Below, in pieces: positions 36,500 through 45,320 of a stretch of 64,000 nt of DNA. The DNA is from Lentibacillus sp. Marseille-P4043. GTDB lineage: Bacteria; Bacillota; Bacilli; Bacillales; Amphibacillaceae. Below the pieces are notes generated by a model. That model did no database searches. It had not been told where the DNA came from and saw nothing but the letters and a program-made list of their open reading frames with translations. The position numbers and the translations under genes are program-made. Each line of letters begins with the position of its first letter. The stretch's first letter is position 1. The DNA is taken from NCBI RefSeq assembly GCF_900258515.1, contig NZ_LT984884.1:2143353-2207352 (forward strand). The letters are read 5' to 3'.

Positions 36500-37474
36500 T
36501 TGAAGCACTTACTTGCTACATATTATGATGTCCAAATTGAAGCGGAAATCATACTGGATCAACGGAAAGGGTACAAAAGTGCTGATCATACCTATTTTAT
36601 CATTTCAGCTGACAACAAGGAAGTTATCCATATGGAGCAGGCAGCACTAGCATATTACTTGGCGGAAAATAACTATACAGAAATGGCCATACCGATACCA
36701 ACTATACATGGTGAATGGATTCTTCACTATCAGGGGGAAAATTATCTTGTTTTACAGGTCAATCAACTGAAGGATCAGAACGGTTTATCTCAGGGAAAAC
36801 AACTGGCAGCGTTTCATCATGTTGGCGCAATGTATCGTTACGAACCACACGAGATATCCAGTTACGGCCAATGGAAACAGTTATGGATAAACAAATTGAC
36901 GATATATGAAAATAAACTAATGCAAGAAGCAGAGAAACATCCATCTGACTATTATCGGTTTGTCATGGATATTTTGCCGTATATTGTCGGTATTAGTGAA
37001 AATGCCATTCAATATGTGCAGGAAACGGAACAGGAATATCGGTTTGATGAAGTTGATCAAGGAACAATTTCGTTTCAGCGTTTTGCGAATAGCATGTCAA
37101 AACCGGTATTTTGGACGGATGAATTAGTATATGATCATCCAGCAAGGGATTTGGCGGAAAATATTCGTTTTTATTTCCTGCAAAATGATAAGAACAGTAC
37201 AGAAAGAGTATTGTCGTTTCTTCATGATTATCAATTGATTCGTCCTTTATCTGTATTCAGCTGGAGATTATTGTATGCCAGATTAATTTTTCCTATCCAT
37301 ATTTATGATTGTTTGAAGCGTGGATTTGACTCTCAAGAATATGATCAGGTCTACACGGATTTGACCAAATTGATGGCACAGCAAACAGTATATGAAGAGC
37401 GTTTACGCGACTTTTTCACGGAAGTTGCGGTTGATCCTGAAGCATTACAGATTCCTGTGTTACACTGGCTATAG
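36500..37474 (+). CDS. yutH: Spore coat-associated protein YutH
   Basis: Kinase-like (CotS/YutH) family protein, 324 residues, associated with the spore coat in B. subtilis. Aminoglycoside-phosphotransferase-like traces include GKQLAAFHHVGAMY and VFWTDELVYDHPARDLAENI; no clear catalytic HxDxxxxN motif is seen, in line with a degenerate kinase. TTG start at 36500 after TGGGGGGATC. 24 bp before the next gene, so possibly co-transcribed. Confidence 0.87.
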   Translation: MKHLLATYYDVQIEAEIILDQRKGYKSADHTYFIISADNKEVIHMEQAALAYYLAENNYTEMAIPIPTIHGEWILHYQGENYLVLQVNQLKDQNGLSQGKQLAAFHHVGAMYRYEPHEISSYGQWKQLWINKLTIYENKLMQEAEKHPSDYYRFVMDILPYIVGISENAIQYVQETEQEYRFDEVDQGTISFQRFANSMSKPVFWTDELVYDHPARDLAENIRFYFLQNDKNSTERVLSFLHDYQLIRPLSVFSWRLLYARLIFPIHIYDCLKRGFDSQEYDQVYTDLTKLMAQQTVYEERLRDFFTEVAVDPEALQIPVLHWL

Positions 37475-37498
37475 AGTGTAGAATAGAGGTGAGCATAC

Positions 37499-38464
37499 AT
37501 GGAAAAACCCCGAATTTATATTACAAGGAAAATTCCAGATGAAGTAATAAAACCATATAAGCAATTTATTGATATTCGAATGTGGGAAAAAGCAACTGAA
37601 CCGGTGCCAAGAGATATTTTGTTAGAAGAGATTAAACATGTGGATGGGTTGTTCTGCTTATTGACAGAGCAAGTTGATCAGCAGTGTTTAGAAAACGCAT
37701 CTAAGTTGAAAGTCATAGCGAACATGGCAGTGGGCTATGATAATATTGATGTAACGTCGGCAAAGGATCAAGGCATTATCGTTACCAACACACCTGATGT
37801 ATTAACGGAAACGACAGCTGATTTAGCTTTCACATTAGTAATGGCGACAGCAAGAAGAGTGGTAGAAGCAAGTGATTATATAAGAGCAGGTAAGTGGAAG
37901 CATTGGTCACCATTCATGCTTGCGGGAGCAGATATTCATAATAAAACAATAGGAATTGTCGGAATGGGACGTATTGGGCAGGCAGTAGCAAGACGTGCAA
38001 GTGGATTTGGAATGGAGATTTTGTATCATAATCGATCACGCCATAAACGTGCTGAGCATGAATTGCATGCAACATATGCAGACATGGATAAACTATTAGA
38101 GGAATCAGATTTTGTTGTATCGTTAGTACCATTAACAGAGCAAACGGAAAAGCTATTTCATCAGGAAACGTTCCATAAAATGAAGGATACAGCAATTTTT
38201 ATAAATGTTTCCCGTGGTAAAGTGGTTGATGAACAGGCATTGTATGAAGCATTGCGTACAAAAGAAATTGCTGCAGCCGGTTTAGATGTTTTTGCGAATG
38301 AACCGATTGGGGTGGATCATCCATTATTAAATTTGGAGAATGTTATTTGTCTGCCACATATTGGTTCAGCAAGTGTCGATACACGGATCGATATGATGAA
38401 GCTTTGTTTGGAAAATATCCATCACGTGCTTAATGGCGAGGATCCAGTAACACCAGTGGAATAA
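37499..38464 (+). CDS. D-isomer 2-hydroxyacid dehydrogenase (glyoxylate/hydroxypyruvate reductase-like)
   Basis: NAD(P)-dependent D-2-hydroxyacid dehydrogenase, 321 residues. The Rossmann motif is GIVGMGRIGQAVARRA (~residues 150-165). Catalytic residues are the arginine in INVSRGKVVDEQALYEAL, the glutamate in VFANEPIGVDHPL, and the histidine in CLPHIGSASVDTR. The substrate-binding VANMAVGYDNID block is typical of glyoxylate reductases. RBS AGAGGTG before ATG 37499. Exact substrate undetermined (glyoxylate, hydroxypyruvate or 2-ketogluconate). Confidence 0.9.
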   Translation: MEKPRIYITRKIPDEVIKPYKQFIDIRMWEKATEPVPRDILLEEIKHVDGLFCLLTEQVDQQCLENASKLKVIANMAVGYDNIDVTSAKDQGIIVTNTPDVLTETTADLAFTLVMATARRVVEASDYIRAGKWKHWSPFMLAGADIHNKTIGIVGMGRIGQAVARRASGFGMEILYHNRSRHKRAEHELHATYADMDKLLEESDFVVSLVPLTEQTEKLFHQETFHKMKDTAIFINVSRGKVVDEQALYEALRTKEIAAAGLDVFANEPIGVDHPLLNLENVICLPHIGSASVDTRIDMMKLCLENIHHVLNGEDPVTPVE

Positions 38465-38467
38465 GTG

Positions 38468-38508
38468 TATACGGGCTACTTTTGAAGAAATATATGCATA
38501 GATATTTC
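38468..38508. repeat. Short dispersed repeat related to 7141-7181
   Basis: Begins TATACGGGCTACTTTTGAAG and ends GATATTTC. Matches 7141-7181 at 32 of 41 positions by eye. It lies just after the dehydrogenase stop codon. Confidence 0.5.
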
Positions 38509-38540
38509 TACAAAAACAACAATCTTTTAAAACAGCCTAA

Positions 38541-38573
38541 TAAAAAAACAGACACCTTCATGGAGGTGTCTGC
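38541..38573 (-). terminator. Terminator of yutI
   Basis: Stem CAGACACCT / AGGTGTCTG with a six-base loop; the minus-strand product continues TTTTTTTATTAG. Confidence 0.88.
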
Positions 38574-38585
38574 CACTTTTATGTT

Positions 38586-38810
38586 TTAAAATACTTGTTC
38601 AATCTCCGTAACACCTGGAACTTCAGCCATTAATGCACGTTCGATTCCAGCTTTTAAAGTGATGGTTGAACTTGGGCAATTTCCACATGCTCCCATAAGA
38701 CGAAGAAGTACAATGCCATTATCATCAACATCAATTAATTCCACATCTCCACCATCACGCAGTAGGAATGGACGTAATTTTTCTAACACTTCGCGAACTT
38801 GTTCTTGCAT
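38586..38810 (-). CDS. yutI: NifU C-terminal domain Fe-S scaffold protein (Nfu, YutI)
   Basis: A 74-residue Nfu-type protein. The CxxC motif [18 protein letters not shown] binds a 4Fe-4S cluster across a dimer; [15 protein letters not shown] precedes it. Role: carrier/scaffold that hands clusters to targets, functioning downstream of the SUF system encoded at 15.5-20.8 kb. ATG 38810 after GAAAGGAGAAG. Monocistronic. Confidence 0.94.
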   Translation of the reverse strand: MQEQVREVLEKLRPFLLRDGGDVELIDVDDNGIVLLRLMGACGNCPSSTITLKAGIERALMAEVPGVTEIEQVF

Positions 38811-38976
38811 TATCCATCTTCTCCTTTCTAATTATATTATAAGCTGCATTATGAAAAAAATCTATTAGAAATTATGTTTTTTGGACAGCTACTTTTAGTA
38901 TAACAGATACTTTCATTTTATCTTTTATAAAAGTTTTTGTAAAATAAAAGTAACTATGTTGGTGGAGGTTTTATAA

Positions 38977-39306
38977 ATGGGGATGAAGAAAGTAACGATA
39001 ACAATTTATGGGGCTGAACAAATTTGCGCAAGCTGTGTCGGTGCTCCAGGCTCAAAGGATACGTACGAATGGCTTCAAGCAGCAGTTGCTCGGAAATATG
39101 ATACCAATACTGTGGAATATGAGTATGTAGATATAAATGAACCACCAGAAATAGAAAAGCATAAACAATTTGCCCAACGTGTACTTACAGAGGATTTGTT
39201 TTTTCCAATCGTGTTTGTTAATGACGAAATGGTTGCGGAAGGAATTCCTAGACTAAAGACGATTTATCATGCGCTGGATACTAATGGAGTTGAACTTTTA
39301 GCATAA
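38977..39306 (+). CDS. yuzD: YuzD family protein (DUF1462)
   Basis: Small thioredoxin-like-fold protein. The CxxC pair is in GAEQICASCVGAPGSKDTYEWL (residues ~14-17; shown to 20: GAEQICASCVGAPGSKDTYE). Conserved EYEYVDINEPPE and FPIVFVNDEMVAEGIPRL (cis-proline loop). 109 residues. Probably thiol-related; unproven. RBS GGTGGAGG before ATG 38977. Divergent from yutI and 18 bp before dapF, as in B. subtilis gene order. Confidence 0.88.
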   Translation: MGMKKVTITIYGAEQICASCVGAPGSKDTYEWLQAAVARKYDTNTVEYEYVDINEPPEIEKHKQFAQRVLTEDLFFPIVFVNDEMVAEGIPRLKTIYHALDTNGVELLA

Positions 39307-39324
39307 AAAAATGAGGAAAACGTA

Positions 39325-40182
39325 ATGAAAATACCTTTTACAAAGATGCATGGATTAGGCAATAATTATATTTATCTTGATTTATTTCGATTTAGTATCG
39401 CAGAGGATAAAGTAGTGCCACTTGCAATGCAGGTGGCTGATGTGCATACCGGCATTGGTTCTGACGGACTGATCTTGATTGAACCAAGTAATGTGGCTGA
39501 AGTTAAAATGCGTATTTTTAATAAAGATGGATCGGAAGGAAAAACGTGTGGCAACGGGTTGCGCTGTGTTGCAAAATACGTTTGTGAGAATGAAATTGTT
39601 CCATTTCGAAATTTTCGGATTGAGACGAAAGCAAATGTTGTTGATGTGATCGTTGGCCTTGATGAAAATGATGATATAAAGGATGTTACGATTAACATGG
39701 GTAAGCCAACACTAAACCGTGCTGCGATTCCTATGGCTGGGGAAAATGAACCGTTCGTTGTGGCAGAGCCGTTTTTAATTGACGGTCAGCAACTGGAAGT
39801 TACAGCAGTCTCCATGGGCAACCCGCATGCCGTGTTTTTCGTTGATGAAATTGATAAGGCACCATTATATGATCTAGGTCCCGTTATTGAAAAAGATAAG
39901 TGCTTTCCAGAGGGTGTTAACGTGGAGTTTGTAGAAGTGTTGTCAGAACATGAAATGAATTTTCGTGTCTGGGAACGGGGGTCTGGTGTAACGCAAGCCT
40001 GCGGGTCTGGAGCATGTGCAGCAGTTGTAGCAGCAATTTTAAATGGTTATATGAAAAAAGATGAAAAGATTTGTGTACATTTAAGTGGTGGTAATTTAGT
40101 TGTTCGATGGGATTCAGATGGGTCAGTTTGGATGACTGGTGGAGCAGAAACGATAGCAACTGGTGTATTTTACATGAAATGA
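39325..40182 (+). CDS. dapF: Diaminopimelate epimerase
   Basis: Converts LL- to meso-diaminopimelate for lysine and peptidoglycan synthesis. The two catalytic cysteines are in GKTCGNGLRCVAKYV (~residue 76) and TQACGSGACAAVVAA (~residue 226). The N-terminus FTKMHGLGNNYIYLD is typical. 285 residues. Start ATG 39325 after TGAGGAAAAC, 18 bp after yuzD. The lysine riboswitch at 27.7 kb shows lysine is monitored by this cell, but no L-box precedes dapF itself. Confidence 0.95.
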   Translation: MKIPFTKMHGLGNNYIYLDLFRFSIAEDKVVPLAMQVADVHTGIGSDGLILIEPSNVAEVKMRIFNKDGSEGKTCGNGLRCVAKYVCENEIVPFRNFRIETKANVVDVIVGLDENDDIKDVTINMGKPTLNRAAIPMAGENEPFVVAEPFLIDGQQLEVTAVSMGNPHAVFFVDEIDKAPLYDLGPVIEKDKCFPEGVNVEFVEVLSEHEMNFRVWERGSGVTQACGSGACAAVVAAILNGYMKKDEKICVHLSGGNLVVRWDSDGSVWMTGGAETIATGVFYMK

Positions 40183-40258
40183 ATAATTTGAATCATGCCG
40201 AAACTGTTTGTATACTAGTAAGTAAAGATCATCTTAAATTAGAGAAGGAGGACATGGA

Positions 40259-40615
40259 ATGGTTATTACGTTTACTGATAAAGCAATTGAACAGGTGCAA
40301 GAAATGATGAAAGACGAAGAAGAAAATGTTCGCCTTAGATTTGGAATAAAAGGTGGCGGCTGTAGCGGATTATCTTATGCTCTAGGGTTTGATTATGATA
40401 TAAATGAAGAATTGGATATGGTTGATGAAATAAACGGTATCCCTGTTACTATCTTTAAACAGGATATCCCGATTATTGAAGGAACAACAATCGATTTCAA
40501 ACAAAATATGATGGGTGGAGGATTTTCAATCGATAATCCGAATGCTATCGTTTCTTGTGGATGTGGGTCTTCATTTAAAGCGAAGGATCGAGCAGGTACT
40601 CCAGAGAAATGTTAA
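40259..40615 (+). CDS. yutM: HesB/IscA-type Fe-S carrier (YutM)
   Basis: A-type Fe-S carrier, 118 residues. The three conserved cysteines are present: GGGCSGLSYAL (first) and the C-terminal CGCGSSF pair. It delivers clusters from the SUF scaffold to apo-enzymes. RBS GAAGGAGGAC before ATG 40259. It lies 76 bp after dapF, likely the same operon, and is followed by a hairpin terminator. Confidence 0.93.
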   Translation: MVITFTDKAIEQVQEMMKDEEENVRLRFGIKGGGCSGLSYALGFDYDINEELDMVDEINGIPVTIFKQDIPIIEGTTIDFKQNMMGGGFSIDNPNAIVSCGCGSSFKAKDRAGTPEKC

Positions 40616-40619
40616 TGAG

Positions 40620-40658
40620 AGGTCAGGGCGCTTATGTAGGCGTTCTGGCTTTTATTTT
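40620..40658 (+). terminator. Terminator after yutM
   Basis: Hairpin GTCAGGGCGC / GGCGTTCTGGC including G-T pairs, then TTTTATTTT. Confidence 0.72.
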
Positions 40659-40752
40659 GGCATATTTTTGATGATTGCCTACTAGTTGAATTTGTTTAGA
40701 TTACATACATAACTGATAAATCTTTTGTTCCCATATAAGCAAACTTATAATT

Positions 40753-40803
40753 GGGACAGTCCCTATTGCTTTACGAATGTACTAAAGCAATAGGGACTGT
40801 CCC
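40753..40803. repeat. Perfect 21-bp palindromic repeat (GGGACAGTCCC type)
   Basis: Positions 40753-40773 and 40783-40803 are perfect inverted copies with a nine-base loop; each starts or ends with the small palindrome GGGACAGTCCC. It lies between convergent yutM and yumC. No T-run follows on the yumC strand, so it is a hairpin repeat (REP-like) rather than a standard terminator. Confidence 0.7.
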
Positions 40804-40811
40804 GCTTATAA

Positions 40812-41795
40812 TTAAAACATGCTTGTTGAGTGCTTCGGTTGTACCCTAGCTTTCGGATCAATATATTGTTTGGCATTATTAATTGCTGTTGGCCCTTCCC
40901 CAAATCCAGTGGCAATAAGATTGATCTTTCCAGGGTATGTAACAATATCTCCTGCAGCATAGATACCTGGGATATTTGTTTCCATTTTCGTGTTCACAAC
41001 AATACTATTTTTCTCTATTTCTAAGCCCCAATCTTTTATTGGACCCAAAGTAGAAACGAAACCGTAATTACATAACACGGAATCAACATCCAACTCAATT
41101 TCACGATCACCTTTTACTTCTTCTAATGTTACCTTTTCAATTGTGTCATTGCCTGTAATACTTCTTGGTGTAAAAGGCGTCAAAACATCAACCGTCGATG
41201 CCATTAATTTTTCAACACTATGTTCATGAGCCCTAAATTTATCACGTCGATGTACGAGTGTTACCTTTTTAGCAATTGTCTCAAGCATTAAAGCCCAGTC
41301 AACTGCAGAGTCACCACCACCAAGCAACATAACATGCTTGTCTTTATACTGATCCATATCCTTAACATGGTAGTGTAAATTAACCCCTTCAAACTTTTCA
41401 AAATCACCAACATTCAATCTCCGCGGCTGAAATGCACCATTTCCGGCTGTGATGATCATGGTTTTTGTATAATGTGTTTCTTTGTTTGTTGTTAGTTTAA
41501 GTGTCTGATCTTCCAGACGTTCTACCTTTTCGACCGCTTGTCCCAATACAATGGTCGGATCAAACAGATTAGCTTGCTCCTCTAAGTTATCGACCAGTTC
41601 CTGGGCACGAATTTTGGGAAATCCTGCAACATCATAAATATCTTTCTCAGGATACAAGGCCGTCAATTGCCCACCAGTATGAGGCAAGCTTTCAATTATT
41701 TTTACTCTTGCATCGCGCATGCCACCGTAAAAGGCAGTAAATAAGCCAGTCGGACCTGCACCAATAATTGTTACATCATATATTTTTTCTGACAT
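40812..41795 (-). CDS. yumC: Ferredoxin/flavodoxin--NADP+ reductase
   Basis: Thioredoxin-reductase-like ferredoxin-NADP reductase of the YumC type. FAD motif [19 protein letters not shown] at the N-terminus; NADP motif [16 protein letters not shown] (~residue 160). The redox CxxC of thioredoxin reductases is absent, and the C-terminal extension ([17 protein letters not shown]) is typical. 327 residues. ATG 41795 behind GGAGGAGC; earlier in-frame starts precede that site. It supplies reduced ferredoxin or flavodoxin for Fe-S and other pathways. Confidence 0.93.
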   Translation of the reverse strand: MSEKIYDVTIIGAGPTGLFTAFYGGMRDARVKIIESLPHTGGQLTALYPEKDIYDVAGFPKIRAQELVDNLEEQANLFDPTIVLGQAVEKVERLEDQTLKLTTNKETHYTKTMIITAGNGAFQPRRLNVGDFEKFEGVNLHYHVKDMDQYKDKHVMLLGGGDSAVDWALMLETIAKKVTLVHRRDKFRAHEHSVEKLMASTVDVLTPFTPRSITGNDTIEKVTLEEVKGDREIELDVDSVLCNYGFVSTLGPIKDWGLEIEKNSIVVNTKMETNIPGIYAAGDIVTYPGKINLIATGFGEGPTAINNAKQYIDPKARVQPKHSTSMF

Positions 41796-42057
41796 TAATA
41801 AGCTCCTCCATTCCATAGTTACTATACTACGACATATTAATTTTATCATAAAGAGATATGCTATGTGTTTTACTGAGCATGATGGTCAATTTTCTGTAAC
41901 AGCTTCAATTTTTAATTTTATAAATGAATGAATAGGGTTGAAAAGTACCAGGAAAAAGGCTAAGATATTGTTTGGATCTAGTATATTACGATTGTGTGAC
42001 AAAAACATTTCAAAGATTACATACTTGGCGGATGTTAAGTTTTTCTTATGTTATTTT

Positions 42058-42075
42058 ACGTGAATTATGTCACAT
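42058..42075. promoter_or_regulatory. Rex-like operator upstream of the NADH dehydrogenase gene
   Basis: ATGTGACATAATTCACGT (minus reading) resembles the Rex site TTGTGAA-N4-TTCACAA at 10 of 14 conserved positions. It lies 41 bp before the start codon and just downstream of a possible promoter (TTGGCG at 42025-42030, TATGTT at 42047-42052). Rex repression of type II NADH dehydrogenase is established in B. subtilis. Confidence 0.5.
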
Positions 42076-42115
42076 AGGGAATACGGAAAATTTTACAGAC
42101 GGAAGTGATGAATGA

Positions 42116-43336
42116 ATGAGAAAGCCGAATATAGTGATTCTAGGTGCAGGTTATGGTGGGATGATGACTACTGTAAAGCTGCAAAAATCATTAGGAATCA
42201 ACGAGGCAACCATTACACTTGTTAATAAAAATAACTATCATTACCAAACGACTTGGTTACATGAAAATGCGGCCGGTACATTGCATCATGACCGTACACG
42301 CATTCCAATAAAAGAAGTTGTTAATACGAATAAAATTAATTTTGTTCGAGATACAGTAGTTAAAGTAAAAACCGATGAAAAAAAAGTTAAATTGCAGCAT
42401 GGGGAACTGACATATGATATTTTGGTTGTGGCTCTTGGTTTTGAAGCAGCTACGTTTGGTATCCCAGGATTAATCGAAAATGCTTTCACAATAGGCAATA
42501 TTAATAATGCAAGGGTAATCAGGGAACACATTGAGTATAATTTCGCAATGTACCATAACGAACAGGAAAAAAATCAAGCACGCTTAAACATTGTTGTTGG
42601 CGGTGGCGGATTTACCGGGGTTGAGTTTATTGGTGAACTGGCTAACCGGATTCCGGAATTGTGTAAAGAATATGATATTGATAAGAATTTGGTACGGATT
42701 ATTAATGTGGAAAGTTCACCAACTGTATTACCTGGGTTTGACCCACAGCTTGTTGAATATGCGATGAACTCACTAGAATCACGTGGTGTTGAATTTGTAA
42801 CTGGTGCAATGTTAAAAGAATGTAAACCAGAGAGCATCGTTTACGAAAAAGATGGCAAACAAGTAGAGGTCCCAACATTAACAACCGTTTGGGCGGCTGG
42901 AGTCCGTGCTAATACAGTTGTGGAAAAATCTGGTTTTGTGACAAATCGAGGTAAAGTTGAAGTACAAAAGGATATGCGCGCACCAGGTTACAATGATGTG
43001 TTTGTGCTTGGTGATTGTGCATTAATTACGAATCCAGAAAGCGGACATCCATACCCACCAACGGCACAAATCGCGATTCAAGAGTCCCAAACAGTAGCAC
43101 AAAACGTAAAGAAGCTTGTACAAGGGACGCAGGAACTAAAACATTTTGAACCAAAAATTCTTGGCACGGTCGCATCACTTGGACATAACGATGCAATAGG
43201 TGTTATTTTGAATGAACGAAAGTTGTTTGGCTTTAAAGCAACGGTCATGAAGAAAATGATCGATAATCGTTATTTATTAAAGCTAGGCGGTTTAAGTCTA
43301 TTAATGAGAAAAGGCAAATTCAATATTTTTTATTAA
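42116..43336 (+). CDS. Type II NADH dehydrogenase (NDH-2), YumB-like
   Basis: Single-subunit, non-proton-pumping NADH:quinone oxidoreductase, 406 residues. FAD-binding IVILGAGYGGMMTTVKLQ at the start; NADH-binding NIVVGGGGFTGVEFIGELA (~residue 160); PTAQIAIQESQ and the amphipathic membrane-associating C-terminal segment (MKKMIDNRYLLKLGGLSLLM). RBS GGAAGTGAT before ATG 42116. It is divergent from yumC, as in the B. subtilis yumB-yumC pair. The Rex-like site suggests control by the NADH/NAD+ ratio. Confidence 0.93.
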   Translation: MRKPNIVILGAGYGGMMTTVKLQKSLGINEATITLVNKNNYHYQTTWLHENAAGTLHHDRTRIPIKEVVNTNKINFVRDTVVKVKTDEKKVKLQHGELTYDILVVALGFEAATFGIPGLIENAFTIGNINNARVIREHIEYNFAMYHNEQEKNQARLNIVVGGGGFTGVEFIGELANRIPELCKEYDIDKNLVRIINVESSPTVLPGFDPQLVEYAMNSLESRGVEFVTGAMLKECKPESIVYEKDGKQVEVPTLTTVWAAGVRANTVVEKSGFVTNRGKVEVQKDMRAPGYNDVFVLGDCALITNPESGHPYPPTAQIAIQESQTVAQNVKKLVQGTQELKHFEPKILGTVASLGHNDAIGVILNERKLFGFKATVMKKMIDNRYLLKLGGLSLLMRKGKFNIFY

Positions 43337-43416
43337 GTTAAGGCACTAGAGCTGGACGCGACTTACACTGTTGTTAATATAAATAAGGTCTTTATTTATA
43401 TACTATCTTATCTTTA

Positions 43417-43453
43417 AAAAAGCAAAGGCAATCTTGCTGCCTTTGCTTTTATT
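43417..43453 (+). terminator. Terminator after the NADH dehydrogenase gene
   Basis: Perfect 13-bp stem AAAAGCAAAGGCA / TGCCTTTGCTTTT followed by ATTCCTTTTTATT. Confidence 0.9.
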
Positions 43454-43511
43454 CCTTTTTATTATAGAATGGAGTTTGTGTAAATAGATCGCGAATGAGG
43501 GGGACACAGCG

Positions 43512-43823
43512 TTGATTCAGTTTGTTGTTTCTATATTATTATTTTTCGTCATATTTTTTGGGATTGCATTTATCCTAAATATGTTGTTAAGACGTACATG
43601 GTTAATGTCCTATATTTATCCGATAATTGTCATCATGATTGTCGATAATATTGCAACGACGCAATATTTTAAAGATCCAGGTGATTCGTTCTCACAATTA
43701 CTCACAAGGGTAGTAAATTTAACACCGGTTGATATAACAATTTTAGTTGCTGGTTTTGTTGGAACAATTGTCTCGGGATTTGTTATTAAATTTCTTCGTA
43801 AAAGTGGCTATCAAATGTTTTAA
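43512..43823 (+). CDS. yuiB: YuiB-like membrane protein
   Basis: A 103-residue protein with three predicted helices (FVVSILLFFVIFFGIAFIL; MSYIYPIIVIMIVDNIA; DITILVAGFVGTIVSGFVI). It matches YuiB in size, topology and position before yuiC. TTG start at 43512 after GAGGGGGA. Function unknown. Probably in an operon with yuiC, 63 bp downstream. Confidence 0.82.
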   Translation: MIQFVVSILLFFVIFFGIAFILNMLLRRTWLMSYIYPIIVIMIVDNIATTQYFKDPGDSFSQLLTRVVNLTPVDITILVAGFVGTIVSGFVIKFLRKSGYQMF

Positions 43824-43886
43824 TTAAATATGTTTGAATAAAATGTTGCTAGATTGGAAATGATGACATCCAGAGAGGTGTTATCA

Positions 43887-44576
43887 TTGAAAAAAATTAA
43901 ATTTTTCCGAAGAACAGGAATGTTTCTACTGTTTTTAGCTGCATTTTATACGACGATTTCTAGTATTTCAAACGTCACTTTAACAGATGTCCATGCATTG
44001 GTTGAAAAAGATGTACCATATGCATCCGTTGCTCCAGAGGGATCTCTCACTGGGAAACAGGTTACACTTCAAGAAAAAACATTAAACTATAAAAAAGAGC
44101 CAAAAAGATATATTTCCAGTGAACAGATCGAAGGGCCAAAAACATTGGAAGAAGCGATTAATGCTAAACAGTATCCAAGTACCACTGTTGTTGCAACAGG
44201 TTACACAGCAGGAGTTGAATCGACGGGTAAATCACCTGGTCACCCTGAATATGGGATTACGTATTCCGGTGTACAGGTTAAACGTGATTTGTACTCTACC
44301 ATCGCAGCTGATTTAAGTGTTTATCCGGTTGGAACCGTTATGTTTATTCCTGATTACGGATATGGGGTTGTTGCGGATAAAGGTGGCGCAATCAACGGCA
44401 ATGAAATCGATCTATATTACCCTACGGTTGAAGACGTATATGAAAAATGGGGTAAAAAAGAAGTAGAGGTGTACATCGTTGAAATGGGTGATGGCAACCT
44501 AAGCGAAGAACAGCTTATTGAATGGAATGAAAACGAGGCATTACAGGTATTTCGCGAGCAAATCACAAAAAGTTAA
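43887..44576 (+). CDS. yuiC: 3D-domain protein YuiC (predicted muralytic enzyme)
   Basis: Signal-anchor N-terminus ([18 protein letters not shown]) followed by a 3D domain with the three defining aspartates spread over [18 protein letters not shown] and [15 protein letters not shown]. YuiC/Sps-type proteins cleave peptidoglycan glycan strands as stationary-phase transglycosylases. TTG 43887 follows GAGAGGTG; the longer frame from 43854 contains this site. 229 residues. Terminator follows. Confidence 0.9.
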   Translation: MKKIKFFRRTGMFLLFLAAFYTTISSISNVTLTDVHALVEKDVPYASVAPEGSLTGKQVTLQEKTLNYKKEPKRYISSEQIEGPKTLEEAINAKQYPSTTVVATGYTAGVESTGKSPGHPEYGITYSGVQVKRDLYSTIAADLSVYPVGTVMFIPDYGYGVVADKGGAINGNEIDLYYPTVEDVYEKWGKKEVEVYIVEMGDGNLSEEQLIEWNENEALQVFREQITKS

Positions 44577-44579
44577 CCC

Positions 44580-44614
44580 AAAAACAGGCATACAATGATG
44601 TATGCCTGTTTTTT
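44580..44614. terminator. Terminator between yuiC and yuiD
   Basis: Perfect 14-bp stem AAAACAGGCATACA / TGTATGCCTGTTTT with a four-base loop and T-run. Confidence 0.92.
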
Positions 44615-45083
44615 ATAAAAGGTAAAGGATAAATGCGATGCATATTCCAGTTAATCCACCAAAAAATACTTCGATTGGCTGATGACCAAGAAGTTCTTTT
44701 AAATCCTTGCGTTTCTCATACTCTGCTTTTTTCTTCCAATCTTTTGCGCCTTCAACAAAATAGAGAAAATCTTTGCGCATTTGATTTAATACAATAGCAT
44801 GTTCTCCAGCTTGTCTGCGTACACCTGTCGCATCAAACATCGTAATAATACTAAAAACACATGAAACAGCGAAAACTGTAGAGGTTACGTTTTCCATGAT
44901 CCCGATGCCGGTTGTTAAAGCAGCAACAGCGGCGGAATGACTACTTGGCATACCACCAGTACTAAAGGCCAAACTTGGCTTAAATTCTTTTGTTGCAATG
45001 AGATGAATCGGTATTTTTATTATTTGTGCAAAGGCAATTGCGATCAATGCAGCCCATAAGGGGAAATTTGTGAAAAGGCTCAT
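44613..45083 (-). CDS. yuiD: Divergent PAP2 family membrane protein YuiD (DUF212)
   Basis: Integral membrane protein of the DUF212/divergent PAP2 family. Conserved text: QIIKIPIHLI, SLAFSTGGMPSSHSAAVAAL (phosphatase-like SGGMPSSHSA motif), FDATGVRRQAGEHAIVLN and LGHQPIEVFFGGLTGI. 156 residues, close to B. subtilis YuiD. ATG 45083 chosen because AAAGGAGGT lies between it and the upstream in-frame ATG at 45131. Probably a lipid-phosphate or polyprenyl-related phosphatase; unproven. Confidence 0.88.
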   Translation of the reverse strand: MSLFTNFPLWAALIAIAFAQIIKIPIHLIATKEFKPSLAFSTGGMPSSHSAAVAALTTGIGIMENVTSTVFAVSCVFSIITMFDATGVRRQAGEHAIVLNQMRKDFLYFVEGAKDWKKKAEYEKRKDLKELLGHQPIEVFFGGLTGICIAFILYLL

Positions 45084-45265
45084 GAATAGATGAAACCTCC
45101 TTTCTAGTTTAGGCCTGTGCTTGCTGTTCATCTATGGGAAAACTGCAAGGGGCGTTTAAAAAAAATCGCTGATTATAGTATCATACAGAATAATGAAAAG
45201 CATACAGGCGAGCGAATGGAGGAAAAGTAATTTTGTCGCACAATAACTAGCAGTAAACCCCTGTT

Positions 45266-45308
45266 TATAAAAAAGAACAAGGATACTTCCCGTGGAAATA
45301 TCCTTGTA
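45266..45308 (-). terminator. Terminator of bioY
   Basis: Stem ACAAGGATA...TATCCTTGT with inner TTCC/GGAA pairs; the minus-strand read continues TCTTTTTTATAAAC. Confidence 0.82.
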
Positions 45309-45320
45309 CTTATTATTTAT

